Made by a program: the position numbers and the translations under genes
DNA from: Hygrocybe punicea
Lineage: Eukaryota; Basidiomycota; Agaricomycetes; Agaricales; Hygrophoraceae
Assembly: GCA_963556145.1 (NCBI GenBank)
Contig: OY744468.1
Span: 6,510,001-6,574,000 of the forward strand
Direction: 5' to 3'
DNA: 64,000 nucleotides
Shown here: positions 1 through 11,858 of the stretch, piece by piece
How positions within the stretch are numbered: the stretch's first letter is position 1
How the letters are laid out: every line of letters begins with the position of its first letter
Notes under the pieces: generated by a model
Database searches by the model: none
Seen by the model: the letters and a program-made list of their open reading frames with translations, nothing else
Told to the model about the DNA's origin: nothing

Positions 1-295
1 TTCTGCGAAGCCTGGCCGAGTAAAATAATTCAATATTAGAACCATGTTTGGCTCCTTGGCTCGGCAGGCATCCATGTCAAACCCCGTGCCAGCGTTCGCT
101 GAGCCATCCATCAACGTAGGCCCAAGGTTATCCAAAGTTCATATCACAGGATATAATATAGCAGTTAAAACCAATAAGTTGACATTATGATACGCTATAC
201 GGTAGGGACAGAAAGGACAGCATGACAAGTTGGATTGATGCAAAGCATTAATAAGTAGGGAATGACAAATATAAAATGATTAGCTGAATCCACCA

Positions 296-1903
296 TTACC
301 AAAGGAGCACCACCTGTATCTTCTGCTGCCAGGCCAAGGTGGGGGTAGTGATTGTCTGCCTTCCAGCTTTATGCCCAGGATATTTCTTGAGGTCCTCCTG
401 AAAGGCTAGCGTGAAGATACTGAGGGAGTGGTGTAAGAACGAGTACATTTCTTGAATAAAAACAGTGTACGCTGTCCATTCCGTGTTTTCCTCCACCAAT
501 GACGTAGTGGCCTTGCAAATTTCTGCCCAGGCTTCATGAAGCAGATCATCTACGTAGTTCCAAAATTTACCAGGAAGGTAAGTTCGGTCCTTGACGGGTT
601 TCCACGGAATTGATCCCTCAATTTCGTCCTTGGTAGAATTATCCATCGTGAATTCGAGATTGTCCACAGCCAGGGGGTCCGCAGCCAGGGGGGTCTGGGT
701 TCAGGCTGTCTTCATCATTGGCTACTTCATCCCCGTCAAAGTTCATATTGGCTTCAGGATCTTGGGAGGTGGTTTTCACGCCAAACTTGGCTTCAAACGC
801 CACGTAACAGATGCGCTGGGACACTGGAGATCAGCATTTAGATGTGAATATCTCATCGGGGCTTACCAGATACGCAATGCGTGCCCAATGAAGCCTTGTG
901 ATTTCCATTCCCAAGGGGCAGAGCGCTCTCGATAAGGCACCAATATGTTGCACCTTTTTTACCTTCCCATATCTACCTACCGTTGCAATGGAAGCGGCGA
1001 GCTTGGAGATTGCGTGAGCACCCCAAAAATAATTATTTGGAAAGGCGCCGCACCTTCTGTTTTATGCCGCTTCGGTTGCTTGTCAGAATATCTTTCACAA
1101 GGGTCGACAACAATTGAAGGAGTTTGGAGTCATCAAAGACTTCTGCAGGGACCTTGAATATCCCCGGGTCATCGCGAATCAAACTCTGTGTCGGTCGTGA
1201 ATTAGGAAACCTAGAATGATAAAGAATAACATACCAGAATGTGCTCCGCGAGATCCGTGACATAAGCTGTTAAGTTAGGTGAAAGAAGGCATATGCACAG
1301 CTGGTCTTGCAAGGCTCTCTGTACAAACACTTTTACAAGAAGAGGAGGAGAAAAGAGGAATTACTTACCCGAAATTCAAGCGATTTCAAAGTTTCTTTTG
1401 TCTTGTTGTCCTTGTCAGATTGTTGCTGACTGACCAGGTATGCCATTATTTCAACGAGCATTAGTTTCGAGTCAGGGAGCTTCAACAGAGTGAGTAATGT
1501 GCTTGGGAGTCAAGTAGCTATTTACCTCTGCAAAGCTGTCCAAAAAGTTCTCTTGGATAGAATATCTCACGCATTGTCGTCAGGCATGAACTTTGACCCG
1601 CTTCTGTTTCTTGATAGCTGATAGATCATCTTCAGCAGCTTGGCGACGATTGGGTGGTCCGGGTGAAAAAATGGCTGCCGGTATTGGAGAGTCACCAAAT
1701 GTCCCAGACCTGTTCCTCACAGGAGTGAACATGGTGCTGCCTGGAGTTGTGCTGGAGCTTTCTTCACGATGGGAGTTGGCTGTTCTAGAAGCGGTCCTGG
1801 ACAGAGCATTGCCAGAAGGGGCATGAGCAGCTGATGTCAGCAAGTTTGTTTTAGTGGCACGGTATCGCGACAGCAACACTGTAGGATCCATGCCCGCCTC
1901 CAT
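296..1903 (-). pseudogene. Broken hypothetical multi-exon gene, Agaricomycete repeat-type family
   Basis: A minus-strand chain of short coding blocks joined by plausible GT-AG introns. It starts at ATG 1903 (MEAGMDPTVLLSRYRATK), followed by a Ser/Thr/Pro-rich N-terminal region with a basic IKKQKRVKVHA end. Helical blocks follow around 1370-1490 (LVSQQQSDKDNKTKETL), 1040-1190 (FKVPAEVFDDSKLLQLLSTL) and 640-930, with the last block ending at 296. The frame is cut by a TGA at 1580-1582; reading it as CGA (Arg) restores a continuous block (RQCVRYSIQENFLDSFAE). The HWARIAYL motif near 880 resembles lineage-specific, often multicopy Agaricomycete proteins of unknown function; that assignment is from memory. 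Function unknown. It could be a transposon-associated gene decayed by a CpG transition. Confidence 0.5.
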
Positions 1904-2331
1904 GAGAAAAATGGTTGAACTTGAAGAGTTGTTTGAAATTGTTTGTTTTGTTTTTCGGAACATGAGATAAATAAATAATATGGATAATGCAGTTATCAAT
2001 GGCAAATTATTTCTAAATTGCAAAAGGTGCAATATTTACATTGGGATTCCATGCCAATAGTGTGCTGGGTGAGACCCCCAAGCATTCTTAGTATTTCCTC
2101 ATATATTCTTTGAAAAATGAATATAACATTCTCAATAAAATTGTTAAAATTGCCAAAATGTTCATGTAGATCACATAAAAGCCCAACATTAATCAGTCAA
2201 ATATGTAACCAAGGACTGATCCCATCAATCTATGTTGGCAGACAACCCTCAGCTTTTCATGTCAGCTAAATACTTAAATATTTTTGTAATGTGATGTATC
2301 CATTTACTTGTGTCTATTGATGTTCTGGCCT

Positions 2332-2388
2332 GGCTTGGCCTGAAAGCCCCAGCTTTGGCTTAGCTGGGGCTTGGGCCAGGCCAGGGCT
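2332..2388. repeat. GC-rich imperfect inverted repeat
   Basis: Two arms of about 25 bp read as inverted copies (GCCTGGCTTGGCC... against ...GGGCCAGGCCAGGGC) around a short TTTGGCTTA-like centre. They lie in otherwise AT-rich, CpG-poor DNA and could fold into a stable hairpin. It may be a MITE remnant, but I find no target duplication. The rest of 2040-3027 holds no gene I can support, only simple CAT/GTCA-rich sequence. Confidence 0.5.
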
Positions 2389-3027
2389 TTTTGCATTGTG
2401 GTGTTTGTGATTCCCAATAAGCATAATTTCTGTAGATAGCTATGTAAGAAATAAATAAATAACACATACCTGAATTGATGATGTAGTGTTCATGCTGAAT
2501 GCCTTGCAAATGCCATGTGCACATCAAATGACATGGCTGTCCATGTTTGCAAGATGGTTGGCCCCATCTACTGTCATCATCATCATGCTCACTTGTCATC
2601 GTGGTCAATTTTGTGGTCATCACCAGCAGCTGGGCCAGCTGGCCAATGTGCTGTCACTGTCACCATTGTCAGTGTCATCACAGTCAAGGGAGTTGGTTTT
2701 TTTTGTTCCCCAGAGCATGGCTGAGAGCAATTTAGAGTCAGCAGAACTTGGGATGAGATTATAGGACATACTTGGGCTGGTAGGTGGCCACACCACCCTC
2801 CTGGCCTTGCTCCCCATTGTTGTCATCAAGTCACCATCAAGCCATGAAATGTGTTATGAGTGTCACAGTGTGACTCGGAGAGTTGGTTCAAATTTAGATG
2901 AATGCAAAGGATGACAGGGGTCACTATAATGAGAAGGACATTCTGAGCCATGCTAACATCCACCTGATTGGTATGGGTGAATCATGATGATGCCATAAAA
3001 GCTAATGTTGATGTTCTCCTATAACTG

Positions 3028-3381
3028 GAACTTTTCCACAGTTATAATCCCAAGAACAAAGTTTTCAGCCAGGAAGTTGAACTTATTCACAACTTGAAGC
3101 CCATAGAGGTCACTGAAGCCGAAGCTGAAAAATTCAAATACCAACATGGTGACCAGTGTGACATCTGGGCTGGTGTAAATGGACAGTGGTTTGTCAATGT
3201 TAAGAAAGGTGCCTGCATCTTCATACCCAAGGCTTTCAAGTTCAGTTGTACCCTCAACAGCCAGATCCAAATTGGTTGGCATGTTGGTCAGTATGGGATT
3301 CCAGATGAAATCATTGCACAAGTAGATCAGGCAACATTGTGGGCCCTTGTGTGCACTATGACAGCATTTGGCCCAGCTTGA
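3028..3381 (+). pseudogene. Fragment of fatty acid synthase subunit alpha (FAS2)
   Basis: This open frame reads through motifs characteristic of the fungal cytosolic type I fatty acid synthase alpha chain near its ketoacyl synthase part: YNPKNKVFSQEVELIHNL, KPIEVTEAEAEKFKYQHGD, then a PKAFKF...GQI-like GWHVGQYGIPDEIIAQVDQ stretch. In the full enzyme this region belongs to the chain that condenses acyl units. Only about 118 codons of an approximately 1,900-residue protein are present. There is no start codon, and the expected downstream GSGMGG and active-site regions are missing. The surroundings are CpG-poor repeat DNA. It is a captured or decayed gene piece, not a working gene. The family call is by recognition of conserved motifs, not by alignment. 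Confidence 0.75.
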
Positions 3382-4068
3382 GATCTCAAAAGCCAGAGCC
3401 AAGCTGCAAGGCCACAGCTATTTTTTCTGGTATGTGGATTACTTGTAAGCCAGTGAAAATTTTCAAATTTGCAGATGGTTGTTCATGGGCTCACCTGTTT
3501 TACTATTGACCCAGCAAATGTGCAGGGAACTATCCTCCAGGTGACTGTCAAAATGCTTGATGTAATCCATCATCCAAGCCATTTCAATACATGAATTCAC
3601 CTCTCACCTCATCTCCAATCATGTCTGAGAGCTTCCCTAAGGTCAAACTTCAGCAAAGCCAGTGACAGTGATCACTTTCTCAAGGTCAATCAAGCCATGA
3701 AGTTGGGAAACATCATTGATGGAGTCTACTGCCTCAAGGGAAGGGAAGTTACGAGTTCTTTTAATTTATTAAAAGACTCGTTCTTTATCAAACCAGCACC
3801 AGTGAGGGTTCGTAATTAATTAATGTTCTATGATCGCCTATAGAGAAAATATTTTTGGGCAAGAGATATGATTCTATTTCTGATACTGGAAAATCGGATA
3901 CAGTTGGGGCCATGTGTGGACAAGCTTACATAAGCATCCAAATATGGGTTGTCATAAAAAAGACACATTACCTTCCAATTATATTCAAAATATTCGTACT
4001 GGTCTCAATTCTTATCAGAATCAGCTGAAAATTGAACTGCTGACTAATGTAACCATTTCGGGTAAGGT

Positions 4069-4226
4069 GTGACAGTCACATGTGACCGCTCTAACCATAT
4101 AAGGTAATTTCTCATAGTATATACCAAATTTTGTGCCGATCACAATGGTGACAGTCACATGTGACCAGTCTAACTATATAAGGCAATTTTTCATAATATA
4201 TGCCAAATTTCATACTGATCATCATA
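4069..4226. repeat. Two-copy 79-bp tandem repeat with a palindrome
   Basis: Copies at 4069-4147 and 4148-4226 each begin with GTGACAGTCACATGTGACC and continue through TATAAGG and ATATACCAAATTT-like sequence. Each contains the perfect palindrome GTCACATGTGAC. The 79-bp spacing is exact and the copies differ by scattered point changes. Confidence 0.8.
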
Positions 4227-4599
4227 AACTTCATTGCATCTAAAAAATCAAATTATATATTGTAATAATATATATTTCATCAGATGTTTGACTTTATATA
4301 GTGTTATTTGAGCTTTAGTAAACAAATACAAATAGATATAAACAAAGACAAATAAAGCATTCTCCTGTGAATATTATCACTGGACATATGTGATCAATGT
4401 TACAACTTGATCATATGACAAACAAATACAAATAAACAAACCCAATGTGGTTAGATCACTTTGTATTTCAATTTTGGTTTTGGGCAATTTTCTTATGTAA
4501 TCATGATTATATAATTATTAGTCAGATCACCATTTGAACCCAGACTTTGAACCTTATTGCACTTTTGCCTCTTGAACCTGAACCACCACCTTTCCCATT

Positions 4600-5260
4600 T
4601 GGTGCGTTAAGTTTGCGTTTTTTGACCTTTTTGGCTCGTTTAAGCTCAGTTTTCCATATTTAGACTCCGAAAAAATGTTTTCTGGATCAGGTGATGTCCC
4701 CGCACCATTCAGGGTCCGATGCTGACATAAGCTTTCCTTTTTTAGACATAAAACACAAAAATTCTTCGGATTTTTGTGCTTTTTATTTCCTGTGGCTCTG
4801 TTTTATTTCCTGGACCACTGGTAATGTCTTCAATTGGTATATCCTGTTGTTTGTTAACATAATCTATCATTTTACAGCCCATCTTCCTTTCAATTTTCAA
4901 AGTATGTGTAAATTTTGCATTTTTTCATCTTTTTGGCTTGTTTAAGCTCATTTTTCCATATTCAGACTCCGAAAAAAAGCGATTTGGATCAGGTGATGTA
5001 CCTGCACCATTCAGGGTCCAATGCTGACATAATATTTCTTTTTATAGACAAAAAAGTCGAAATTTCTTCAATTTTTTGTGCTTTTTCTTTTTTCTGGCTC
5101 TGTTTTGTATCTTGGAGCACTGGTAATGTCTTTTATTGGTGTAAATTATCATTGGTTGACATAATCTATCATTTGATAGCCAATCTCACTGTCAACGTTC
5201 AAAGTATGTGGAAATTTCACATTTTGTCACCTTTTTAGATTGTATAAGCTCACTTTTTAA
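4600..5260. repeat. About 302-bp tandem repeat, slightly more than two copies
   Basis: Landmarks such as GGCTCGTTTAAGCTCA, AGACTCCGAAAAAA, CACCATTCAGGGTCC and CACTGGTAATGTCTT recur at a spacing of about 302 bp (for example 4633, 4933 and a weaker third start near 5235). The unit is AT-rich and repeatedly open in one frame, but no conserved protein is visible. Flanking 3760-4600 and 5260-5670 hold only AT-rich sequence with no supported gene. Confidence 0.8.
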
Positions 5261-6239
5261 CCTACAGGTTTGCAGTGGATCTTTTCTGGCTCAGGTATGA
5301 ATCTATTACCATCTATGATCAAATGGCTGAGAGTGTTGCATGATGGTGCAACACAGGGGAGATGGCAGGTAGAGAGGAGGTTGATGAAGAATCAAGACAC
5401 TCTATGTAGATTTATTTTATGCTAATTTCTATGTTGCAGAGGTGGGAGGTGGGCTTATTAGAATAATATGCAATATGCAACACATGCTATGTATCTGATG
5501 CCATATGTAACATGCTTTATGCAATGGAATCTTATTTCTTAATTCAATAAAGAAATGAGGAGAGGGAAAAAAGAACTCGTTCATGCCATGCGCAGCACTA
5601 GCCCACTAAACAAGTTGAATCAGAAATTGGCTTGAGGGATTACATTGATCATCTCAAGCAATCACCTGAGTAGTGTTGCCACAGCTAAGCTAGCTGCAAG
5701 CTGGCTAAGGTTAGCCGAGGCTAAGGCTAAGCTAAATCGAGAAATTTAATCAGCCAGAGCCGTTAGTCATATCCAACATGGCTATAGCTGAGGCTATAGC
5801 TGATACTAGTGTTGCCACGGCTCGGTCCGAAACCGTTAGCCGATTGAGCCAAGCCGATGATTAGCCGAGCCGAGCCATTGCTACGGCTAACGGTTAAACC
5901 TCGGCTTAGCCATGGCTAGCCGTTTTGAGCCGTTACAAAATTTCCAAATTAGGAAATATAATGATTTCAAGGTTTCCAGAGTGTTTGCTGGCTCGCAACT
6001 GGTTTTCTGGCATTGCCCAAGGCTCAAAACATCACCAGATGACTGCTGTGCTAATGAAGGATAGATTTTGGTGTAAAATATAATAATACTGAATAATTAT
6101 TGCATCTACATAGTCTCAATTACCTTGATGAACAACCATGTCATATCGTAACTTGTAACAGTCACCATTTGATACTGAAGAGATGAAACATTGAGCCATT
6201 AAATTTGACCTATAGAAAGAAGCTCACGTTGTCAATGCT

Positions 6240-6983
6240 TCGGGCGTTACTGAGATGCGAGAGGGTTTGTAAGGGAAGCCATTTGAAGACACTCTTGGCT
6301 TGCGTTCGTTCTGTTGACCCAAACGTCCGGTTTCACTGGATCCAGACACTCAATGTGGTTCGTTGTAGCAAATAAGAGGCAGCAAAATTATGTCTCCTAA
6401 TTTTTATTTTTATTTTATTTTATTTTATTTGGAGGGTCGACATACCTGACTTCAGCAGCAGTGACACCATCGAGGCTGTTTAAGAGTCCACACAGACGTA
6501 GCCTTGAAGTGTGAGTAGTTTCAGTTGCGTTCATAGGTGGACATAATGTCATGACTGACGGAGCACGTAAATGTATAGCCATGCGAGAAAGCGACTTGCC
6601 TGATTGAAACATATCCCATTAACGTCGTCAAAGTATTATCACTTATGCAGTACTTATGCTAGGATTCGGCTTCAAGAAAGGCTGACGACATAGATATCAA
6701 GACCGAGTTCACCAGCTAAGGAATCGATGAGTGATAGTTTACTGCTATCTTTAAACCCTCCAACCATCAAAGAGTTCCAAAGGGGATCCATCGTCGAGCA
6801 GAGGTTGCACATGGCAAGGGCTAAATTGTTGTCTCCAATGCCATGTCGATAGCCTTGGAGCGTGCAAGAGAACCATAAGATGAAAGAAATCAGAATAATT
6901 ATTGCTATTCGAGAAATATAACTGCTCTCACCGAGATTGTTGACTGCCATCATGATTACATCCTCAACTCCAAATACTCGCAC
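6240..6983 (-). pseudogene. Captured BCS1-like AAA-ATPase fragment
   Basis: Read on the minus strand, several blocks match in order the BCS1-type mitochondrial AAA ATPases. The block after Walker A is LIDSLAGELGLDIYVVSLS (6672-6728). A DNTLTTLMG block follows near 6630, then GLLNSLDGVTAAE (about 6440-6480) ending at a GTATGT splice donor. Next comes LLFATTNHIECLDP with DVWVNRTNAS (about 6300-6390). BCS1 proteins help assemble respiratory complex III; fungi have many paralogues. Here the Walker A loop has become GGFKDSSKLS and lacks the GxxGxGK(S/T) lysine pattern, stops separate the blocks, and the N-terminal domain is not recognisable. It is a non-functional gene piece carried in the left arm of the hAT element. 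Confidence 0.75.
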
Positions 6984-7361
6984 CAGGACAAAATTTGTTT
7001 GACAAAATCATATTCCACCACGAAGGAGAGAATGGTCCTTGCAGGTGGGAGAGTAGGCTAGTCCCATCAAAATTAGACATCATTTTTTGCAATGCAGGGT
7101 TCGACTGACTCACCTTGAAAGAACGGATAGTCCAGGGCAAATGTCCAATATATTCTGCTGATGCCCTCAACCGAGTTGTCTACAGGGAGAACGTGAGCAT
7201 GTTGCTACATGCAGGCTGGCACGAAATCACCAAGTGCAACACGCAAATCATTGCAAGTATTATGAGAGAGACCACAGGTAGAAGATGTCGAGACACCCCC
7301 AGTACACAGGGGGATAGGAAAAGGCGATGACTTGTGAAAAGTTTGAGTGCCCAGCACTAGT

Positions 7362-7399
7362 GAAACAGATGGAAGGACGTGAAACAGATGGAAGGACGT
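7362..7399. repeat. 19-bp tandem duplication
   Basis: GAAACAGATGGAAGGACGT occurs twice head-to-tail. Nearby (about 7470-7560) a GGTGCTCAGCACTG(G/C)CAAAGATGGT segment is also present twice. The surrounding 7000-8290 part of the hAT left arm has no gene I can support. Confidence 0.8.
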
Positions 7400-8294
7400 G
7401 AAATATGGACCAGAAAATAAGATGATGAAGGCCGAAGACAGGGAGACGCAGAGACAACAGGGACGAGACTTTGCGGTGCTCAGCACTGCCAAAGATGGTA
7501 GAAAGCGACGGGGACAAGTCTTTGCTGGTGCTCAGCACTGGCAAAGATGGTTGAGAAGAACATAAGGCTCTTACGGTCACGGTATAGTGAAGCTCAAGTC
7601 TCACAGTCACATGATCGAGTTACTGTTGAGCGCCATTCTAAGTCTTTTCTCTTCATCTCCCCTTGATTGAATCATAGGGAGATGTTCCTTCCTGGTTGTG
7701 TTATCTGCCGATGCCGACACTGAGGTTCTTATCTGCCATTTTGCTATGGCTGGCGTCGTCTTCCCCCTACTCTTTGCTTCCCCGGCTCTGGGTACGTTGA
7801 CTTATCCCCCTCTTCGTAATGGGTTGTCATCCTATTCATATCTTGCACCAGGATCCGCCCGTTTGACACAAGGAACAGATCAAGACCACACCCTCGATAC
7901 ATGTGTCTGCATGCTGTTTCGCTTAGCACCGTATTTTTTTAATCTCCACGTCTTTTTCCCTTTGCCACTACTGAGACGTTCATATTTTTTCTATTGTACT
8001 TTTACCAATAATTTGTATTTCATGTGTATTTCATACATCCACCATCAAACTCACCCGGTTACGTCTGCATCTTCAACTTATTCACCACGTTGTACAGGAG
8101 AAATGTAATTGTTAGTAGCGTTCATGGCAGGACAATAGTCATACAGCATGCACACAAGTTGCAATACATCTTGATTGAGATCGGTTACACCCTTGGAAAT
8201 GTAGTTGAGCTATCGTGTCTGGAGGTCCGTTAAATTGAAATTCACGTCAGTCATCATATATTCGACTGAACTTTGCATAACTCTTTAGACCAAT

Positions 8295-11200
8295 ATGCCT
8301 CCTCGACGTGGAGCCAAAAAGTCCAAGACGACTGCCTTTGCAAATGGCGCGCTTCAAACATCCTTCCGAATTCAAGGTAGATATTTCACTTTTAAACCCA
8401 CTCATATACGGTGCTGACATTCTCATACATATTCAGTACCTCAACCGTCCACTCCAACTCCTGAACCGATCCATCGAGACAAAGGAAAGGGCAAGGCCGT
8501 TGAAGTAGACATCGACAATCCCTTTGGTCCCAGCTTTCTATCAAGACCTACCATCCCAGCCATTACACCGATTCGACAGGTGGGGCCTGCGATATTGGAC
8601 CGTGCTCAGCGAAGGGTTCTTTCTGCAAAAGCTAATGACCCAAACAACGCAGCAGCAGCTGTCAATATTCTATTTACACCATCTCCTTGCTCACGCCATC
8701 GTCGTCAACAAAGGAAGACGCCTGTCGCAGCTTCTTCTCGCAACCCACCCAACGTATTCTCTTCTGGCAGCCCAATCATACCCATTCTACAAGCCACATT
8801 CCGATTACCATCGAGTTCTCCCAGTGATGACCCCTTCACCTCACTTTCACCTCCACAAGCCTCGACTTCACAGCAACCTTCACTCCCACTCTTTGACCTA
8901 GCAACTGCTACGTCCACACCCTCACCAATGTCGCCGGTGTCACTGGTGTCAACATCCAGCTCTAAGTCTAGTGGGTCAGAATCCAACCATAACCCACGGC
9001 CACCTGCAGCAAATCCGGCAACTCATTCATCGCGAACGAATGGTCCTGCAGGCAACAAGTCTCGTCACGTCGCATCGGATGTGTGGACTTTCTTCGAAAA
9101 GATGGGAAACCAGTATAGTTGCATGTTCTGCGGGTATGTGTTTCCACATCCTAGTTATTATATGATGCTGAATGACTTAAATAGAAATATCCATGCAACG
9201 AATCCAAGCTATAAGATTACCAAATTTAGTGTCAAGACATCCACCGGGACTATTCGCCGTCACTTGATAGAGGAACACATGAATGTTTGGGTGTCTGGTT
9301 GTGACGAGTTGGGCATCAAGATAAAGGCAAAGAGTGCCCAGGCTGCCCTGGATGGATATCGAAAGGGTAAAGGGCAACCAACAGGACGGATGCCGCAAGA
9401 ACGCACATCGTACTCGAGGGAAGCTTTCGTTGACGCAATCATCGAGTTCATTGTCGGCGATGATCAGGTATATTTTTCGATTGTTTTATATTCCTGTATT
9501 GATGAGATATCATTATGTTAGTCAATCAATGTTGTCGAATCACCGCATCTGCGTGCAATTTTCCTCATGCTTCGAGAAGAACTTCGGGAGTCGGATATTC
9601 CTGGCAGGACTACGATCCGTAAACACATTGAAGAGACGCTTCAAGAACATTTAGATCAACTAAGTAAAGACATGCAGGTCAGAGCGGCTGCTACCTGCAT
9701 TTTGACTATTCTTGTTAATAAAGGAACAGCACTCATTAGGGAAGATTTCATTCACAATGGATATGTGGTCCGATCCAAATCGTTCTCCTTTCATGGCTAT
9801 CACGGCTCATTGGATCCAATCGCATACTGAAGAAACCCCCAGTGGCCATCAACACATTCTCAGATTATGTTCCGACTTGGTGGGATTTCATTGTGTTCCT
9901 GGGCGACATGATGGCGAGCATCTCGCCCATGTATTCATATACGTTACTGATCGGCTTATGATTACTCACAAGGTATTCAATATTCAAAGTTTCTTCATAT
10001 TCTCGTTGACCCTCATCCTCTCAGATTGGATGGATTACCCTTGACAATGCCTCAAACAATGATACGTTCATGGCCATATTAGAGCGTGAACTTCGGCGAT
10101 GGAAAATCAAATTTGACAAAATTGAGTGTCGAATTAGGTAGGTGACATGATTTTGTTGCTGCACCATAAGTACTAATACTCTTTACCTCCAGATGTTTCC
10201 CCCACATCGTCAACCTTGCTTGCAAGGCTGTGCTAGCGGCAATCACCAATCTCGACTATGTGGCTGAAACCGCTGACGACTTTTACCCTGCAAACTTCTT
10301 GGAAGGGATTGACCGAGATTCAATTGCAACTGTCCGATCTCTCATTCGTGCAGTATGTCTCTCTCTTGCTATCTTGTGCAGCAACTTACCTTTTGATGCG
10401 AAAACATTAATTTATACTAGATCCGATCATCTTCTCTGCGCCGACAGTATTTTTCATCCTTGTTTGAGAGATTAGAGCAGAAGGAACTTCAGCTTCTGCG
10501 TGACATGGAAGTGAGGTGGTCTTCAACATTACTCATGATTGAACGAGCCATTGATCTTCAAGAGGTATTTTTTATTTTTTATTTCATGGCCAATATTTGA
10601 CGTGGTTATCTAGGTTCTTGACACCTTCCTCGAGAGCCGGGAATTTTCTGAACTGCACAAGTTCCAGCTCCGTGATTCCGACTGGAACGCTCTTCGAAAA
10701 TTTCAATCTATTCTTGAGGTGAGTATATTTGATTGTTCCTTTTCTATATAATGTATTATCATTGTCAGATTCCACATGCCTTCCAACAAATGTTATCACA
10801 TGAGAAGACTCCAACATTATGTCACGCCGTACCTGCATTTGAAGCGATGCTCAATGTCTGGAAAGTACATCAAGAGCAGAATCCGGAAACTTCTGAAATC
10901 ATCCAGAAGGGGATCGACAAACTTGAATTATATAGTAGCTGAACGGACATGGTCCCTGCTTACACACTGGCCATGAGTCTGTATCTAACTAATTTTTTGC
11001 TTTTGCTGACGGTTTTTTTCCAGTTCTGGATCCATCCATCAAATTGACGTGGCTCGAGGAGTACATGCCAGAGCGAGTTGATTGGGCCAAAGATTTATTT
11101 ATTAATGCCGTATGTACCAATAATATTTCCACTTTTATCACCTGAATTACTCTATCTTACATAGCTTCGCCCGTATGACCCTACTACTGGAACCGAGGGC

Positions 11201-11737
11201 CCTGTAGTAAATGCAGAACCACTTGCAGTCCTGCCACGTCCCACTGCAAGAGACATCCTCGGCCTCAACCGTATTCGAGGTCACTCAGTTGTGTGATGGG
11301 CAATAGAAGTCGAGGCCGCAGCTTACCTTCACGATACACAGCCAACAACAAAGAGTCTGACATACTGGCAGGTATGTGAGGCCGATGACAGATGTATCCA
11401 TTTCATGCTAAACAAGGAAAATCAACTTCGCTATCCGAGAATTTTTTCTCTCGCCATGGACATTTTACCGATACAAGCTTCGGCAGTGCCTTGTGAAAGA
11501 GTGTTTTCGTCAAGCAAGGAAACTATGACTGCACGACGGAATCGCATTTCACCTGAATTAATGGAAGCCCTTCAACTTTTGAAGTATTCCATTCGGCAGG
11601 GAAGAGATCTCAATTTTACGGATGGTCTGGATTGGGGTCAGGAGCTTCATGAGTTGGAGACTTACGATGATGCACAGATGCAGCTCCCAGAAGATGTCAA
11701 CTCATTCATTCAGTCTCTTACAGAAAAACTTCAGTAG
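8295..11737 (+). CDS. hAT transposase, multi-exon, with one in-frame stop
   Basis: A DNA-binding, DDE-type enzyme that would cut and paste the surrounding hAT element. ATG 8295 opens a basic N-terminus (MPPRRGAKKSKTTAF). The first intron is 8377-8436, and several more of about 50-60 bp follow. A BED-type zinc finger appears near 9085-9290 (CMFCGYVF ... HLIEEHMNVW). The catalytic core shows SFTMDMWSDPNRSPFMAITA (about 9745-9805), TLDNASNNDTF (about 10035-10065) and CFPHIVNLACKAVL. The C-terminal hAT dimerisation region contains SAVPCERVFSSSKETMTARR (about 11480-11550). A TGA near 11297, between HSVV and WAIEVEAAAYL, interrupts the frame where the family normally runs on. Either this copy is dead or I misread a small splice. 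It is transcribed convergently with the passenger gene. Confidence 0.85.
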
Positions 11738-11858
11738 AAATATAAATTTTATTATGAAACGAAGGGACACAAGAACATCACGTAAATAATGTGGTCGACG
11801 TGGATGGTAAGACAAATGTACACGATACAAGGAAAAACAATGAAACGAGACCAACAAA

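Noticed and set aside
3752..5576. Possible TIR element with ACGAGTTCTTTT ends
   Set aside because: Only about 12 bp match and the flanks show no target duplication.
6672..6983. Proteasome beta-subunit-like reading of DPLWNSLMVGGFKD
   Set aside because: The following residues and four downstream blocks match BCS1-like ATPases in order, so the proteasome resemblance is chance.
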